Notes: a model not told the origin generated them from the sequence alone. A stretch of DNA of 64,000 nt from an uncultured Actinomycetes bacterium (GCA_946482365.1 CAMLQY010000007.1:23880-87879); one strand, 5' to 3'; positions 17,240 to 25,882 are shown, numbered from the stretch's first letter. Program-made: numbers and translations.

Positions 17240-17572
17240 CTACTCCACGAGGTCGGTCGGGTCGAGGATGAAGACCTCGCACATCATGTCGGGCTCCTGC
17301 TGGTTTCCGCTCATGAAACCGATCACGTGGCGTCCGGTTGCCTTTTCGACGACCTCTTCGAAGCGTGCGCGCATCAGCTCCTGGAACTGCATGCGCTGTT
17401 CGATCACCGCCTCTCCCCGGCCGCCGCTGCGCAGCGTTTCCTCTACCCGGGTGAAACCTCCGCGCAGGACGCAGACGACTAGGTCGTCCTCGTAGTAGGA
17501 CTTCGCCTGGGTCGGTCCGCGGCCGTAGAACTCCTTCAACAGCGCGACCAAGCCGTCGGAGATCGCGGTCAA
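17240..17572 (-). CDS. DUF2294 (MpsC-like) protein, copy 1
   Basis: The 110-aa frame from TTG 17572 has the DUF2294 core: GRGPTQAKSYYEDDLVVCVL, the Arg-rich MQFQELMRARFEEVVEKATGR and VIGFMSGN..PDMMCEVFIL. The annotated TTG has a purine-rich GAGGAG directly against it, too close for a normal ribosome site. The frame stays open upstream, and a CTG at 17623 lies three bases after GGGGGAG, so the true start may be there. DUF2294 has been linked to membrane potential in Staphylococcus (MpsC), but its role here is unknown. It is divergent from a second DUF2294 gene. Confidence 0.75.
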   Translation of the reverse strand: MTAISDGLVALLKEFYGRGPTQAKSYYEDDLVVCVLRGGFTRVEETLRSGGRGEAVIEQRMQFQELMRARFEEVVEKATGRHVIGFMSGNQQEPDMMCEVFILDPTDLVE

Positions 17573-17748
17573 CTCCTCGCCGTGCCGTTGATTGCTCTCG
17601 ATGTCTTCGCGACTCTTGATCAGGAACTCCCCCCGACAACCGTTTCGCGATGGTAGCCCAGAGCGCTACGCTGGACAAACCGCTCGTTGGGTCCTTCCCC
17701 CCTCTGCCTCGCGCGCGACCTGCCCAGAGGACGAGAAAGGGGCAACCC

Positions 17749-18117
17749 ATGATGGCGACCGCTGATCCACCTCTCTACGGCGACGCTCTACTCGCGGCCG
17801 TGACCGATTCGATGGTCGCGCTGCACGAGCGCTACCACCACCGCGCCCCGGTTACCGCCAAGTCTCAGATGCTCGGTGACGACCTTCTCGCCTGCGTGCT
17901 CGCTGGCGTCTACACCGACGTCGAGAAGACGATGATCGAGTTGCAGCGCAGCACCGTCGTGCAGGAGACGCGCAGCGCTTTCCAGAGCTCGATGCAGCAG
18001 AAGTTCATCGCCGAGGTCGAGCGCCTCTCCGGCCGCGACGTCCTCGCCTTCATCTCCAATCATCACGTTGGCCCCGACATCGAGGTCGAGCTGTTCATGT
18101 TCAGGGACCCCGCCTGA
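17749..18117 (+). CDS. DUF2294 (MpsC-like) protein, copy 2
   Basis: The 122-aa protein starts at the first of two adjacent ATG codons, with AAAGGGG seven bases upstream. It shares the layout of the minus-strand paralogue: AVTDSMVALHERYHHRAPVTAKSQ, the VQETRSAFQSSMQQKFIAEVERLSGR helix, and VLAFISNHHVGPDIEVELFMF. Identity with copy 1 is only moderate, so the duplication is old. Head-to-head placement suggests shared control. Function unknown; a STAS-domain gene follows 137 nt later. Confidence 0.78.
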   Translation: MMATADPPLYGDALLAAVTDSMVALHERYHHRAPVTAKSQMLGDDLLACVLAGVYTDVEKTMIELQRSTVVQETRSAFQSSMQQKFIAEVERLSGRDVLAFISNHHVGPDIEVELFMFRDPA

Positions 18118-18254
18118 AACCCACTGTCGATTCGGTCGGCGAACTCTCGACGGTCCGCTATCCTCGTTTGAGGAGGGCATCACTGGGGTCGGCCCGCGGG
18201 TCGGCAGCACTACTTGACTTCCGGCACAGCAGTCGTTCGAGCCGAGGAGTCCCG

Positions 18255-18659
18255 ATGCCCCAAGTCCCCCCACTTTCGGTCAGCCCCACCGACGCGATCC
18301 GCGGTTGGGTGCCCACCCCGTTTGCCTGTACCTGTAAACCCGACGGCTGGGGCTCAGTTTGCCTCCATCTCGTGGGCGAGCTGGATTTCGCAACCTGCCC
18401 ACTCTTCGAGCAGGCTTTGAAGGAGGCCCAGGACGATGCGAGCGTCGTCTCGATCGACCTGCAGGAACTGTCCTTCATCGACGGCGCAGGCCTGACCGCC
18501 ATCGTCCGCGCAGCAACCCGTGCTGCAGCCTTTGAGACGAGGTTGATTCTCGTTGGAGCCACGGGACAGGTAGAGCGGCTCCTCGATCTGACCGGTCCTC
18601 TCCGAGCGGTGGAGGTGGTCGAGTTCAACCGAGCCACCCTGAACGCTGTACGAGCTTAG
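18255..18659 (+). CDS. STAS-domain anti-sigma-factor antagonist-like protein
   Basis: The 134-aa product starts at ATG 18255 with GAGGAG five bases upstream. After a 25-residue N-terminal extension with CTCK it has the STAS fold: CLHLVGELDFATCPLFEQAL, VVSIDLQELSFIDGAGLTAI and a terminal LLDLTGPLRAVEVVEF. In SpoIIAA/RsbV proteins the segment is D-S-[ST]-G-L, where the Ser is phosphorylated by the anti-sigma kinase. Here it reads D76-G77-A78-G79, so the phospho-acceptor is missing. It may be a constitutive antagonist or serve another binding role. Confidence 0.85.
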   Translation: MPQVPPLSVSPTDAIRGWVPTPFACTCKPDGWGSVCLHLVGELDFATCPLFEQALKEAQDDASVVSIDLQELSFIDGAGLTAIVRAATRAAAFETRLILVGATGQVERLLDLTGPLRAVEVVEFNRATLNAVRA

Positions 18660-19585
18660 GTTGCCGAAGCGGCCTTAGCCGCGAGGCGCTCGGGCGAGAC
18701 CCGCACCACGTCCCAGACAAGGTTGACCTTCTCCAGCCCGTCGATGATCAGTGCCGAGATGTCGATCTGCCACCAGCGCAGGCCGTGGGTGGCAGAGGTC
18801 GGGAAGGCGTGATGGCTGTTGTGGAAGGCCTCGCCGAGGGTCGGGATCGCGATCAGGGCAAGGTTGCGCGAGTGGTCGGCGGTCTCGAATTCGCGCTTGC
18901 CGAAGACGTGGCAGAGCGAGTTGATGCTGTAGGTGAAGTGGTGGAGGACGAAGACGCGGACGAGGCCACCCCAGAGCAGGCCGGTGAAGGCCGCGAAGAG
19001 GGTGCCGCCGATCGCCCAGCCGAGGAAAAAGGGCAGCAGCAGGCCGCCGATCGCCCAGACCAGGAAGGTACGGTCGACCCAGCTGATCGTCGGGTCCTCG
19101 ATCAGGTCGGGCGCGAAGCGTTCCTTGTTGCCGCGCTGGGTGTGGATGAAGAGCCAGCCCATGTGGGCGTGGAAGAGGCCTCGCAGGGCACCCGACCAGC
19201 CGTGGCCGTGGTCGACGTGGGGGCTGTGCGGGTCCCCCTCTTCGTCGGAGAAGGCGTGGTGCTTGCGGTGGTCGGCGACCCAGGAGATGACCGGGCCCTC
19301 GATCGCCGCCGAGCCGAGGATCGCCAGCAGCCCGCGCAACCAACGGTGGGTTTTGAAGGCGCGGTGGGTGAGGCAACGGTGAAAGCCGACCGTGACCCCG
19401 AGCCCGGTGAAGAAGTACATGCCGGCGAAAAGGGCGATGTCGCTCCAGTGCAGGGCGCTGCCCCAGACCTGCCAGGCGGCGAGGGCAAGAGCGAGGAACG
19501 GGACGACGGTCACGAGCCCGGTGATGATCCGGTCGCGGGTCTCGTTCTCCACCGGCTGTATGTCTGAAGGCGAGGGAGCGAGCAT
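18656..19585 (-). CDS. Acyl-CoA/acyl-lipid delta-9 desaturase
   Basis: From ATG 19585 (GGAGGT five bases upstream) the protein has 309 aa. The three histidine boxes of membrane di-iron desaturases are present: HRCLTH (69-74), HRKHH (106-110) and HNSHH near 255. Four main hydrophobic segments surround them. It would insert a double bond into a saturated acyl chain and so adjust membrane fluidity, needing a ferredoxin or cytochrome electron donor not encoded nearby. Its stop overlaps the convergent STAS gene by four bases. Confidence 0.9.
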   Translation of the reverse strand: MLAPSPSDIQPVENETRDRIITGLVTVVPFLALALAAWQVWGSALHWSDIALFAGMYFFTGLGVTVGFHRCLTHRAFKTHRWLRGLLAILGSAAIEGPVISWVADHRKHHAFSDEEGDPHSPHVDHGHGWSGALRGLFHAHMGWLFIHTQRGNKERFAPDLIEDPTISWVDRTFLVWAIGGLLLPFFLGWAIGGTLFAAFTGLLWGGLVRVFVLHHFTYSINSLCHVFGKREFETADHSRNLALIAIPTLGEAFHNSHHAFPTSATHGLRWWQIDISALIIDGLEKVNLVWDVVRVSPERLAAKAASAT

Positions 19586-19764
19586 CGTTGACCTCCATGA
19601 GCTAGACGACTGACCGGAAGTCAAAGGTTGCTGCCGGTCCACCGGACCGACCCCGAGGATGCCCTCCAGTTTCGAGGGTAGCAACCCGTTTCTCGGCCGC
19701 GCGATGTCATGTAGTCGCCGACCGACAGATGCTCCAGCCGACCCTCCGGGTAGCACAAGCGAAA

Positions 19765-21291
19765 ATGGTGATGAGAATCAAGCAGAGGATTGGTCCATGC
19801 CCCGGCCTGGGGTGCCTGCTCGCAGCAGGGCTGGTTGTTGTCCTCGCCCTCACGGGCTGCGGCTCCGACGAGGAGGCCGGGGCTCCAACGGGCGAGTCCC
19901 CGATCGCGATCGATGGTCTTCATCCGGGCTTTGATCTCGCCGAGCACCGCTATGTCTCACGCTGTGGCCGGGGCGCGGCGCCGATCCACGCTGAGGCCAG
20001 CGATGGCGCCGAGGTCCAGGTGGGCTCTGGCCCGCCCGAAACCGGGACGATCGACATCGACCCCGGCGTCTCGCTCGGTGAGGACTTCGAGATCGCAGTG
20101 AGCGTCGGTGACCTTCGTCGCGTCTACGAGGTGCGCTGCCTCCCCGCGGATTTTCCTACCTGGCGATTTGAGAGCCTGGGCAAAAGGGAGCCCGGTCTTT
20201 TCGTGGTCAGCTTCAGGGCATCCCGAGACGAGCGCCCCTGGGTGATCGTCTTCGACCATGAAGGCGCCCCCCGGTGGTGGTACAGCCCCCCAACTCGCGC
20301 CCTGTGGGCGCAGATCCTCAGCGACGGGACCGTGTCCTGGGCGAGGTCCTTCGGCGACGGCTACGGGCTCGACCCGCGGATGGCGCACGAGGTCCGCTCG
20401 CTCTCGGGGGAGCTGCTGCGACTGGTCAGGACGAGGGGGCCGATCATCGACGGGCACGAGCTTCGCGAGCTCGGCAACGGCAACTTCCTGGCTGGCTCCT
20501 ACGTTCCCGAAACGGCGGACCTGAGCCGCTTTGGCGGTCCCGCCCGAGCCGCGATCGTCTCGGCCGAAATCCAGGAACTCGATCCACGCGCGCAGGCGTT
20601 GTGGCGCTGGAGCTCGCGCGGGCACATCTCACTGAAAGAGACCGGCCGCTGGTGGCGCAACGTGCTGAGCAACCCCCGGCGCCGGCTGCAGGGACGGGAG
20701 GCCTTCGACCCGGTCCACATCAACGCGATCGAGCCGCGCGGGCCGGACGAAGTGGTGATCTCCACCCGCCACACCGACGCTGTCTACGGCATCCAACGCT
20801 CGACCGGTGAGATCGTCTGGAAGATCGGCGGCAGCAAAACTGCCGACTCGCTGCAGATCCTCGGTGACCCGGCCCGGAAGCTGCTCGGCGGCCAGCACGA
20901 CGTCCGCATCGCCAGGGACGGCAGCCTCAGCATCTATGACAACGGCAAGGACCGACCACGGCGCCCGCGCGTCGTCTTCTACCGGCTCGAGCTCGCGCAG
21001 GGCAGGGTGCGCTACCTCGGCCAGCTGAACGATTCCGAGGTGAGGGCCAGTCATTGCTGCGGTTCGGCGCGAGAGCTGGCCGACGGCGGCTGGCTGGTGA
21101 GCTGGGGCGACAACCCGCTGGTCACCGCCTTCGACCCAGGGGGGCGGATCGCCTTCCGCCTCCATCTCCCCGCCTCCACCTTCCGGGCCGTCCCCGTTCC
21201 CCCCGGCGCCGTGACTCTGACCCAACTCGACGAAGGACTGGAGGCGATGGAGCGAGGTCGCCAAGCCCCTCGCGCACTGGAAGGCCGATAG
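19765..21291 (+). CDS. Arylsulfotransferase (ASST)-like lipoprotein
   Basis: The protein (508 aa from ATG 19765) begins with a lipoprotein signal: a basic start, a hydrophobic stretch and the lipobox LTGC, with Cys32 as likely acylation site. The mature part fits the arylsulfotransferase (Arylsulfotran_2) propeller: VIVFDHEGAPRWWY, IIDGHELRELGNGNFL, DPVHINAIEPRGPDEVVISTRHTDAV, GEIVWKIGG and QHDVRIARDGSLSIYDNG. In ASST enzymes a histidine in the propeller centre carries the sulfuryl group; several conserved His are present (HIN, QHD). An outward-facing enzyme or receptor is plausible. Substrate unknown. Confidence 0.75.
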   Translation: MVMRIKQRIGPCPGLGCLLAAGLVVVLALTGCGSDEEAGAPTGESPIAIDGLHPGFDLAEHRYVSRCGRGAAPIHAEASDGAEVQVGSGPPETGTIDIDPGVSLGEDFEIAVSVGDLRRVYEVRCLPADFPTWRFESLGKREPGLFVVSFRASRDERPWVIVFDHEGAPRWWYSPPTRALWAQILSDGTVSWARSFGDGYGLDPRMAHEVRSLSGELLRLVRTRGPIIDGHELRELGNGNFLAGSYVPETADLSRFGGPARAAIVSAEIQELDPRAQALWRWSSRGHISLKETGRWWRNVLSNPRRRLQGREAFDPVHINAIEPRGPDEVVISTRHTDAVYGIQRSTGEIVWKIGGSKTADSLQILGDPARKLLGGQHDVRIARDGSLSIYDNGKDRPRRPRVVFYRLELAQGRVRYLGQLNDSEVRASHCCGSARELADGGWLVSWGDNPLVTAFDPGGRIAFRLHLPASTFRAVPVPPGAVTLTQLDEGLEAMERGRQAPRALEGR

Positions 21292-21419
21292 ACGACGACC
21301 ACTGAACTTAGTACCCGCTGGGGAGATCGGCTGGAAATCCGTGGGCATGTTGCCCCATCCGTTGCCTCAGGGACGAACGTGTGTTCGTCATCCGCCGGTA
21401 TGCCTGATTGACTTGCCGC

Positions 21420-22607
21420 GTGCCCACCGAGACTCCAACGACTGGTCTCGACGTCGTCGGACTCTTTGCGGGGATTGGAGGCATTGAGATCGGCCTCGGC
21501 GAGGCGGGGCATCGGTCCAAGCTGCTCTGCGAGATTGACGACGGCGCCCAAGCGGTGCTCAAGGCGCGGCTCGATGGGGTGGAGATCCAATCCGACGTGA
21601 CGACGCTCGAGAGCCTGCCCTCGTGCGATCTCGTCACCGCAGGATTTCCTTGTCAAGACCTCAGCCAGGCCGGCCGAACCGCCGGAATCACTGGTTCGCA
21701 GTCGAGCTTGGTCGAACACGTCTTCAGACTGCTGGACTCCGCAGACCCCAAACCGACTTGGCTGCTGTTCGAGAATGTCTCTTTCATGCTCTCTCTCAAT
21801 CGTGGAAACGCGATGACCTGGCTCGTACAGCAATTGGAGAGCCGTGGGTTCACCTGGGCCTATCGGGTAGTCGACTCTCAGGCATTCGGCCTCCCTCAGC
21901 GACGCCAACGCGTCCTGCTGCTCGCCTCTCGCTCAGAGGATCCCCGGCCGATCCTCCTCAATCAGGACGAGCAGCCAACCCTGGCCAGCTCCCATGAGGA
22001 CGAGCTCGGTTGTGGCTTCTATTGGACGGAGGGGTTGCGCGGGCTCGGCTGGGCCATCGATGCGGTGCCCACGCTGAAGGGCGGCTCTGGCCTCGGAATT
22101 CCCTCCCCCCCAGCCATTTGGGCACCCCGCTCTGCGCGGTTGGTGACGCCAGACATCCGCGACGCCGAACGGCTCCAAGGCTTTCCGGTCGAATGGACCG
22201 TTACCGACGCGACGACGACCGACGGTCGTCGAGACAGAAATAGGTGGAAGCTCGTCGGGAATGCCGTGAGCGTGCCGGTCGCCCGCTGGCTGGGGCAGCG
22301 GCTGCTGACATCCGAGAGCTATCGCCAGGACGACGCGGAGCTTCATGGGAATCGATGGCCAAAGGCGGCCTGGGGTCGGCCGGGCGAGCGCCGCGAGGCC
22401 AAAGTCTCCATGTGGCCAGTCCAATGGGACCGGCCACATCTTCTCGACTACCTAGAGTTCGAGCCACAACTGCTGTCCGTTCGTGCAACCGCGGGCTTCT
22501 TGGAGAGGGCCGAACGTGGCAACCTCCGCATCCCTGAGGATTTTCTTTGCGAAGCTCACGCCCATCTGAAATCGATGACGACCGAGGCGCAACTGATCGC
22601 GGCCTGA
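21420..22607 (+). CDS. dcm: DNA (cytosine-5-)-methyltransferase of a type II restriction-modification system
   Basis: The 395-aa protein shows the ordered C5-methyltransferase motifs: I (LFAGIGG, 15-21), IV (GFPCQDLS with catalytic Cys78), VI (ENV), VIII (QRRQR) and X (LVGNAVSVPVA). The target-recognition part between VIII and IX is short (about 80 residues), and a 90-residue C-terminal extension follows motif X. GTG 21420 is chosen as start; TTG 21408 is four codons upstream. A Vsr gene follows directly, which usually marks a methyltransferase whose product deaminates to T:G mismatches. GC is lower than in the flanks, suggesting horizontal transfer. Recognition sequence unknown. Confidence 0.92.
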   Translation: MPTETPTTGLDVVGLFAGIGGIEIGLGEAGHRSKLLCEIDDGAQAVLKARLDGVEIQSDVTTLESLPSCDLVTAGFPCQDLSQAGRTAGITGSQSSLVEHVFRLLDSADPKPTWLLFENVSFMLSLNRGNAMTWLVQQLESRGFTWAYRVVDSQAFGLPQRRQRVLLLASRSEDPRPILLNQDEQPTLASSHEDELGCGFYWTEGLRGLGWAIDAVPTLKGGSGLGIPSPPAIWAPRSARLVTPDIRDAERLQGFPVEWTVTDATTTDGRRDRNRWKLVGNAVSVPVARWLGQRLLTSESYRQDDAELHGNRWPKAAWGRPGERREAKVSMWPVQWDRPHLLDYLEFEPQLLSVRATAGFLERAERGNLRIPEDFLCEAHAHLKSMTTEAQLIAA

Positions 22608-22636
22608 CCTTCGCTGGACCCGACTCGACGGCGATC

Positions 22637-23056
22637 ATGCCGTCGTCGCAAGAAGCGAGTCGTCGGATGAAGAAGGTTCGTCGAGCTGGCACCTCTGCCG
22701 AGATGGAACTCCGACGGTCATTGCACGCGCGAGGCCTCCGCTACCGAGTGGACGCCCCCGTCCTACCCGACAAACGCCGGCGCGTCGATGTTGCCTTCCC
22801 CGCTGCAAGGTTGGCTGTCTTCGTTGACGGCTGCTTTTGGCATGGCTGCCCCGAGCATGCAACCTGGCCCGCCAGCAACGCCGACTTCTGGCGCCAGAAG
22901 ATCGAGACCAACCAGCGCCGCGACAGGAATACCGATATCCAACTCCGGAAGGCTGGATGGCAGGTCGTGAGGGTCTGGGAGCACGAGGATCCAGAGCAGG
23001 TGGCTACGCGAATCGAGGATCTCGTGCGCGCCGCACGATCCCAAGGGCGTTCCTGA
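22637..23056 (+). CDS. vsr: Very short patch repair (Vsr) endonuclease
   Basis: From ATG 22637 the protein has 139 aa, normal for Vsr. It has the catalytic Asp51 in RRRVDVAFP, the zinc and active-site block FVDGCFWHGCPEH (62-74), the P.SN..FW..K...N..RD segment (78-97) and GWQVVRVWEHE. Vsr nicks 5' of the T in T:G mismatches made by deamination of 5-methylcytosine, and so protects the genome from mutation caused by the adjacent methyltransferase. It begins 29 nt after the methyltransferase stop on the same strand, forming an R-M operon with the next gene. Confidence 0.93.
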   Translation: MPSSQEASRRMKKVRRAGTSAEMELRRSLHARGLRYRVDAPVLPDKRRRVDVAFPAARLAVFVDGCFWHGCPEHATWPASNADFWRQKIETNQRRDRNTDIQLRKAGWQVVRVWEHEDPEQVATRIEDLVRAARSQGRS

Positions 23057-23094
23057 AGCGGCCCTCGTCCGCCTTCATACCTAGTCTCCTCCGA

Positions 23095-23943
23095 ATGATG
23101 CATGGTCCAGAGATCCTCGTGGCGAGCATGTCGGTTCCGCAGCCGCGGGGTCAATCCGGCGAGTTGTGGCAATACCACTCCCGCTCCGACCTCCACAGCA
23201 AGGTCGCCTGCTGGGGCGTTTTCTTCGACATGCTGCGCACCAGCGCCTTGCTCGGCGACCACGCACGAGCAGGCAAGGTCATTTTCGGCGTCAACTTCGA
23301 GATGCGGGACTTTGCTACTGGTCGTAAGAAGAATCTCGATCTCGTGATTGCACGACCGTCAGGAGATGAATCAACCGGACACCGCACCCTCGCCGACTTG
23401 GCGGATCAATGGGGAATCGTCCTGAACGGCCCACAAGAAGCCGAGCTCGCAGAACTCCCATCGATCACCGAGGGGGCCCTCGCAGGCTCCGGGGTTCTAG
23501 TCGCCCTTGAGGCGAAGGCAGCGATGACCGCTCACTCAAAGGCGCGTCCCCGTCTTTACGACGAGCTCAACTCGAGCCATCTAACGGTACATGGAGCCTC
23601 CAACCAAGCTCTCGCGGTCGGTCTCGTGATGGTCAACGAAAGCGACACCTTCATCAGCCCGGAGCGCCAGGCCGGCAACGGCCGAGACATCATCTCGCAA
23701 CACATGCAGCCCGCCGACGCAGAACGAATCATCCGCAAGGTCGAGGAGATACCCAGGCGAGCCTCCCCTGCTCACCACGGGTTCGACGGCCTAGGGATTG
23801 TCGTCGTCAGAGCAGCGAACGATGGAACCCCAGTTCAGCTGGTCGCGCGTCCGCCAGCACCGCAACCTGGAGAGGTCTTCTATTACGACGACATGCTTTC
23901 ACGGGTCGCCAACGAGTACGACACTCGATTTGTGTCGATATAG
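23095..23943 (+). CDS. Candidate restriction endonuclease of the dcm-vsr operon
   Basis: The 282-aa protein (ATG 23095, 38 nt after vsr) does not match a family I can name. It has a possible PD-(D/E)xK site: Asp82 in KKNLDLVIARP and the Glu139-x-Lys141 triad of VLVALEAKAAM, followed by a helix with RPRLYDEL that could bind DNA. The downstream SNQALAVGLVMVN strand would complete the nuclease core. Position after a methyltransferase and Vsr is where the cognate type II nuclease normally stands, which is the main support. It lacks a signal peptide or membrane segment. Product call is inference; presence of a real gene is secure. Confidence 0.65.
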   Translation: MMHGPEILVASMSVPQPRGQSGELWQYHSRSDLHSKVACWGVFFDMLRTSALLGDHARAGKVIFGVNFEMRDFATGRKKNLDLVIARPSGDESTGHRTLADLADQWGIVLNGPQEAELAELPSITEGALAGSGVLVALEAKAAMTAHSKARPRLYDELNSSHLTVHGASNQALAVGLVMVNESDTFISPERQAGNGRDIISQHMQPADAERIIRKVEEIPRRASPAHHGFDGLGIVVVRAANDGTPVQLVARPPAPQPGEVFYYDDMLSRVANEYDTRFVSI

Positions 23944-23945
23944 AC

Positions 23946-24560
23946 TTACCGGCAGAGTCGCTCAACGGCCTCAACTCCTTGGGCCATGTAGTAGCCCAGT
24001 CGCGTCTGCCCAGGAGCATGTTGACCACGGAGATATCCAGCTGGGGTTCGCTGTAGTGGAGGAAGTCCCTTGCCATCCACGAGCGTTTCTCGGAAGCGAC
24101 GACTCGCGTGATTGCTTTTGTGGGCCACGGCATTTCGAACGATGCGCATTTTTTCCAACACTTCCGTATCCACCGGAAGCAAGCGATCGAATGGCCTGCC
24201 TTCCGATAGAAGATGCCGTGCGCGTCTCGTGGTTTGTTCTATAGGTAGCCAGTCAACGTACCTTCGATCGCCAGCGACGATCCTACGAGCAGTGACCTCG
24301 GATGAGGTTTCCACGAGCGCCCGGGCTGGGCGCCCAGAAACAACCAGTCTTCGCATCAAGATCCCCATGAAGAGGCGCTCGATATGACGCTCCAACCCCG
24401 TATAAAAAGCCAAGAATGCGCCCTCATAGGCTCGCGTTACGTCTCGCTGCGAGAGCCTCTTTTCGACGTGCAATCCCTCCAGTCTGTTGAGATATCCCTC
24501 GGTCCCACGTGCCGACTGCTTCAGGCTCTCTGCGATCGTTTTCGCGTGCCGTGCCCCCAC
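23946..24560 (-). CDS. HEPN-domain protein, MAE_28990-like
   Basis: The 204-aa, mostly helical protein has the HEPN motif R-x4-H as RNAVAH (142-147), preceded by a helix VDTEVLEKMRIV. The N-terminal half has SQRDVTRAYEGAFLAFYTGLERHIERLF, a helix typical of MAE_28990/MAE_18760-like HEPN proteins. HEPN proteins with this motif are often metal-independent RNases in toxin-antitoxin and anti-phage systems. It begins 12 nt after the stop of the DUF262 gene, so the two form an operon. RNase activity is inferred from the motif only. It is convergent with the restriction operon, the stops lying next to each other. Confidence 0.72.
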   Translation of the reverse strand: MGARHAKTIAESLKQSARGTEGYLNRLEGLHVEKRLSQRDVTRAYEGAFLAFYTGLERHIERLFMGILMRRLVVSGRPARALVETSSEVTARRIVAGDRRYVDWLPIEQTTRRARHLLSEGRPFDRLLPVDTEVLEKMRIVRNAVAHKSNHASRRFRETLVDGKGLPPLQRTPAGYLRGQHAPGQTRLGYYMAQGVEAVERLCR

Positions 24561-24572
24561 TACACGGCCTCG

Positions 24573-25640
24573 TCAAATGCACTCTTCCAAGAACGCGAGC
24601 CGCGCGTTGCGGCTTTTTTGATCGGAGGATGCACCCCGGATCGCGTCCAGGACATCGGCCGGGACATCGGTGACGGAACGAATGCGTTTGCTAGCTCTAA
24701 GGAGTCGAGCATTCAGGCGTTTGGGCAATCTTCCACGTTTTTGATTTACCGAGAGATCGCGTCCACCGTACAGCTCTCGATAGATATAGAAAGCTAGAAC
24801 AACAAACCAAATCTCGCGGCTGAAAACCGTCCTTCTCAGCTCATCACCAAGCACATCATCGATGGCGTCCATCGTCGCTTGAAAGCGCTGCATCAGCCGG
24901 CGTGCACGAGGAAAGTCGTCGTCAAACTTCTTGTAAGTCTTCGTGATCCGGGCCTGGCTCTTGGCCCCATACCCATCCAACATGATTAGCGCCAGGTCAC
25001 TGGTGAGCTCCACCTCTTTCATCCGGGCGATCTCATCTCCGGTGAAGACTTTCCAGCCACGCCAGCGCTCAAGCTGCTCCAGCGCAAGCTCATACATAGT
25101 GGTCTTGAACTCCCCAAAGAATTCGGCGTTCCGAAGCTCTTGCGGGTTCAGCTTCTCGCCAGTGGAGTTCAAGCGCTGAAAGATCCGCAGGACGTCGCGG
25201 TCTTCCACCGACGAGGGCATAACATGGGTAGAGAACGAGTAGTTCAGGATCCGATGCTGAATGGGGGCGTCCAACTCATGGAATTGCTTTCCAGCCAACT
25301 CCGCATTGTGATTCTTTTGAACCGTGAACTCGTCCCTCTCGGGGTCGAAGGCATCCCCTAGTGAATCCGGATCGACATATCCAAGGAGAGTTCGGAGTCT
25401 CTGCTGGCCATCGACAACCTCACGAGTCGGCCTCATCGAACTCAGATCGATCCGGTCTCGCAAGAAAATGATCGGGGTGGGAAGGCCACGAACGACGGTA
25501 TCCACGAGGAAAGACTTCGCTCCAGGCTTCCAGACCGTTCTCCGCTGAAACACCGGAGCGAGGTCGAGGCTGCCTGCGCGCTGCCAGTCGAGATAGTCGG
25601 CAACCTTGTATTGCGTTTGCGCAATGTCAAAGGTCTCCAT
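24573..25640 (-). CDS. DUF262 (ParB-like, GmrS-type) protein
   Basis: From ATG 25640 the protein has 355 aa. It carries the DUF262 hallmarks: FQRRTVWKPGAKSFLVDTVVRGLPTP (31-56), DGQQRLRTLL (77-86) and FQRLNSTGEKLNPQELRNAEF near residue 165. DUF262 has a ParB/Srx-like fold and forms the GmrS half of the GmrSD modified-DNA restriction enzyme; related proteins bind or hydrolyse nucleotides in phage defence. The DUF1524 HNH nuclease that completes GmrSD is absent, the C-terminal half being helical. The HEPN gene just downstream may replace it as effector. Moderate GC suggests acquisition. Confidence 0.8.
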   Translation of the reverse strand: METFDIAQTQYKVADYLDWQRAGSLDLAPVFQRRTVWKPGAKSFLVDTVVRGLPTPIIFLRDRIDLSSMRPTREVVDGQQRLRTLLGYVDPDSLGDAFDPERDEFTVQKNHNAELAGKQFHELDAPIQHRILNYSFSTHVMPSSVEDRDVLRIFQRLNSTGEKLNPQELRNAEFFGEFKTTMYELALEQLERWRGWKVFTGDEIARMKEVELTSDLALIMLDGYGAKSQARITKTYKKFDDDFPRARRLMQRFQATMDAIDDVLGDELRRTVFSREIWFVVLAFYIYRELYGGRDLSVNQKRGRLPKRLNARLLRASKRIRSVTDVPADVLDAIRGASSDQKSRNARLAFLEECI

Positions 25641-25774
25641 CGCTGAGGATCCTAGAGCGGCGTCACGATGCCAAAAGGCAAGTGCCTCGGCCCGAGTGCT
25701 CTCGCCTTGCTCTACTTGTTGCCCCAGGCGCTGCCCAGGGCCCAATATTGCGCTTTTCGCCTGCGGGCAGAAAC

Positions 25775-25805
25775 GACGAAACCCCGCATTTGCGGGGCTT
25801 TCGTC
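25775..25805 (-). terminator. Terminator hairpin of the initiator tRNA gene
   Basis: The core CCCCGC-ATTT-GCGGGG (25782-25797) is extended by GACGAAA/TTTCGTC with one bulged base. It begins a few bases after the 3' end of the minus-strand tRNA-fMet and stands in the right place to end its transcript. Confidence 0.75.
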
Positions 25806-25808
25806 CTA

Positions 25809-25882
<74 letters not shown>

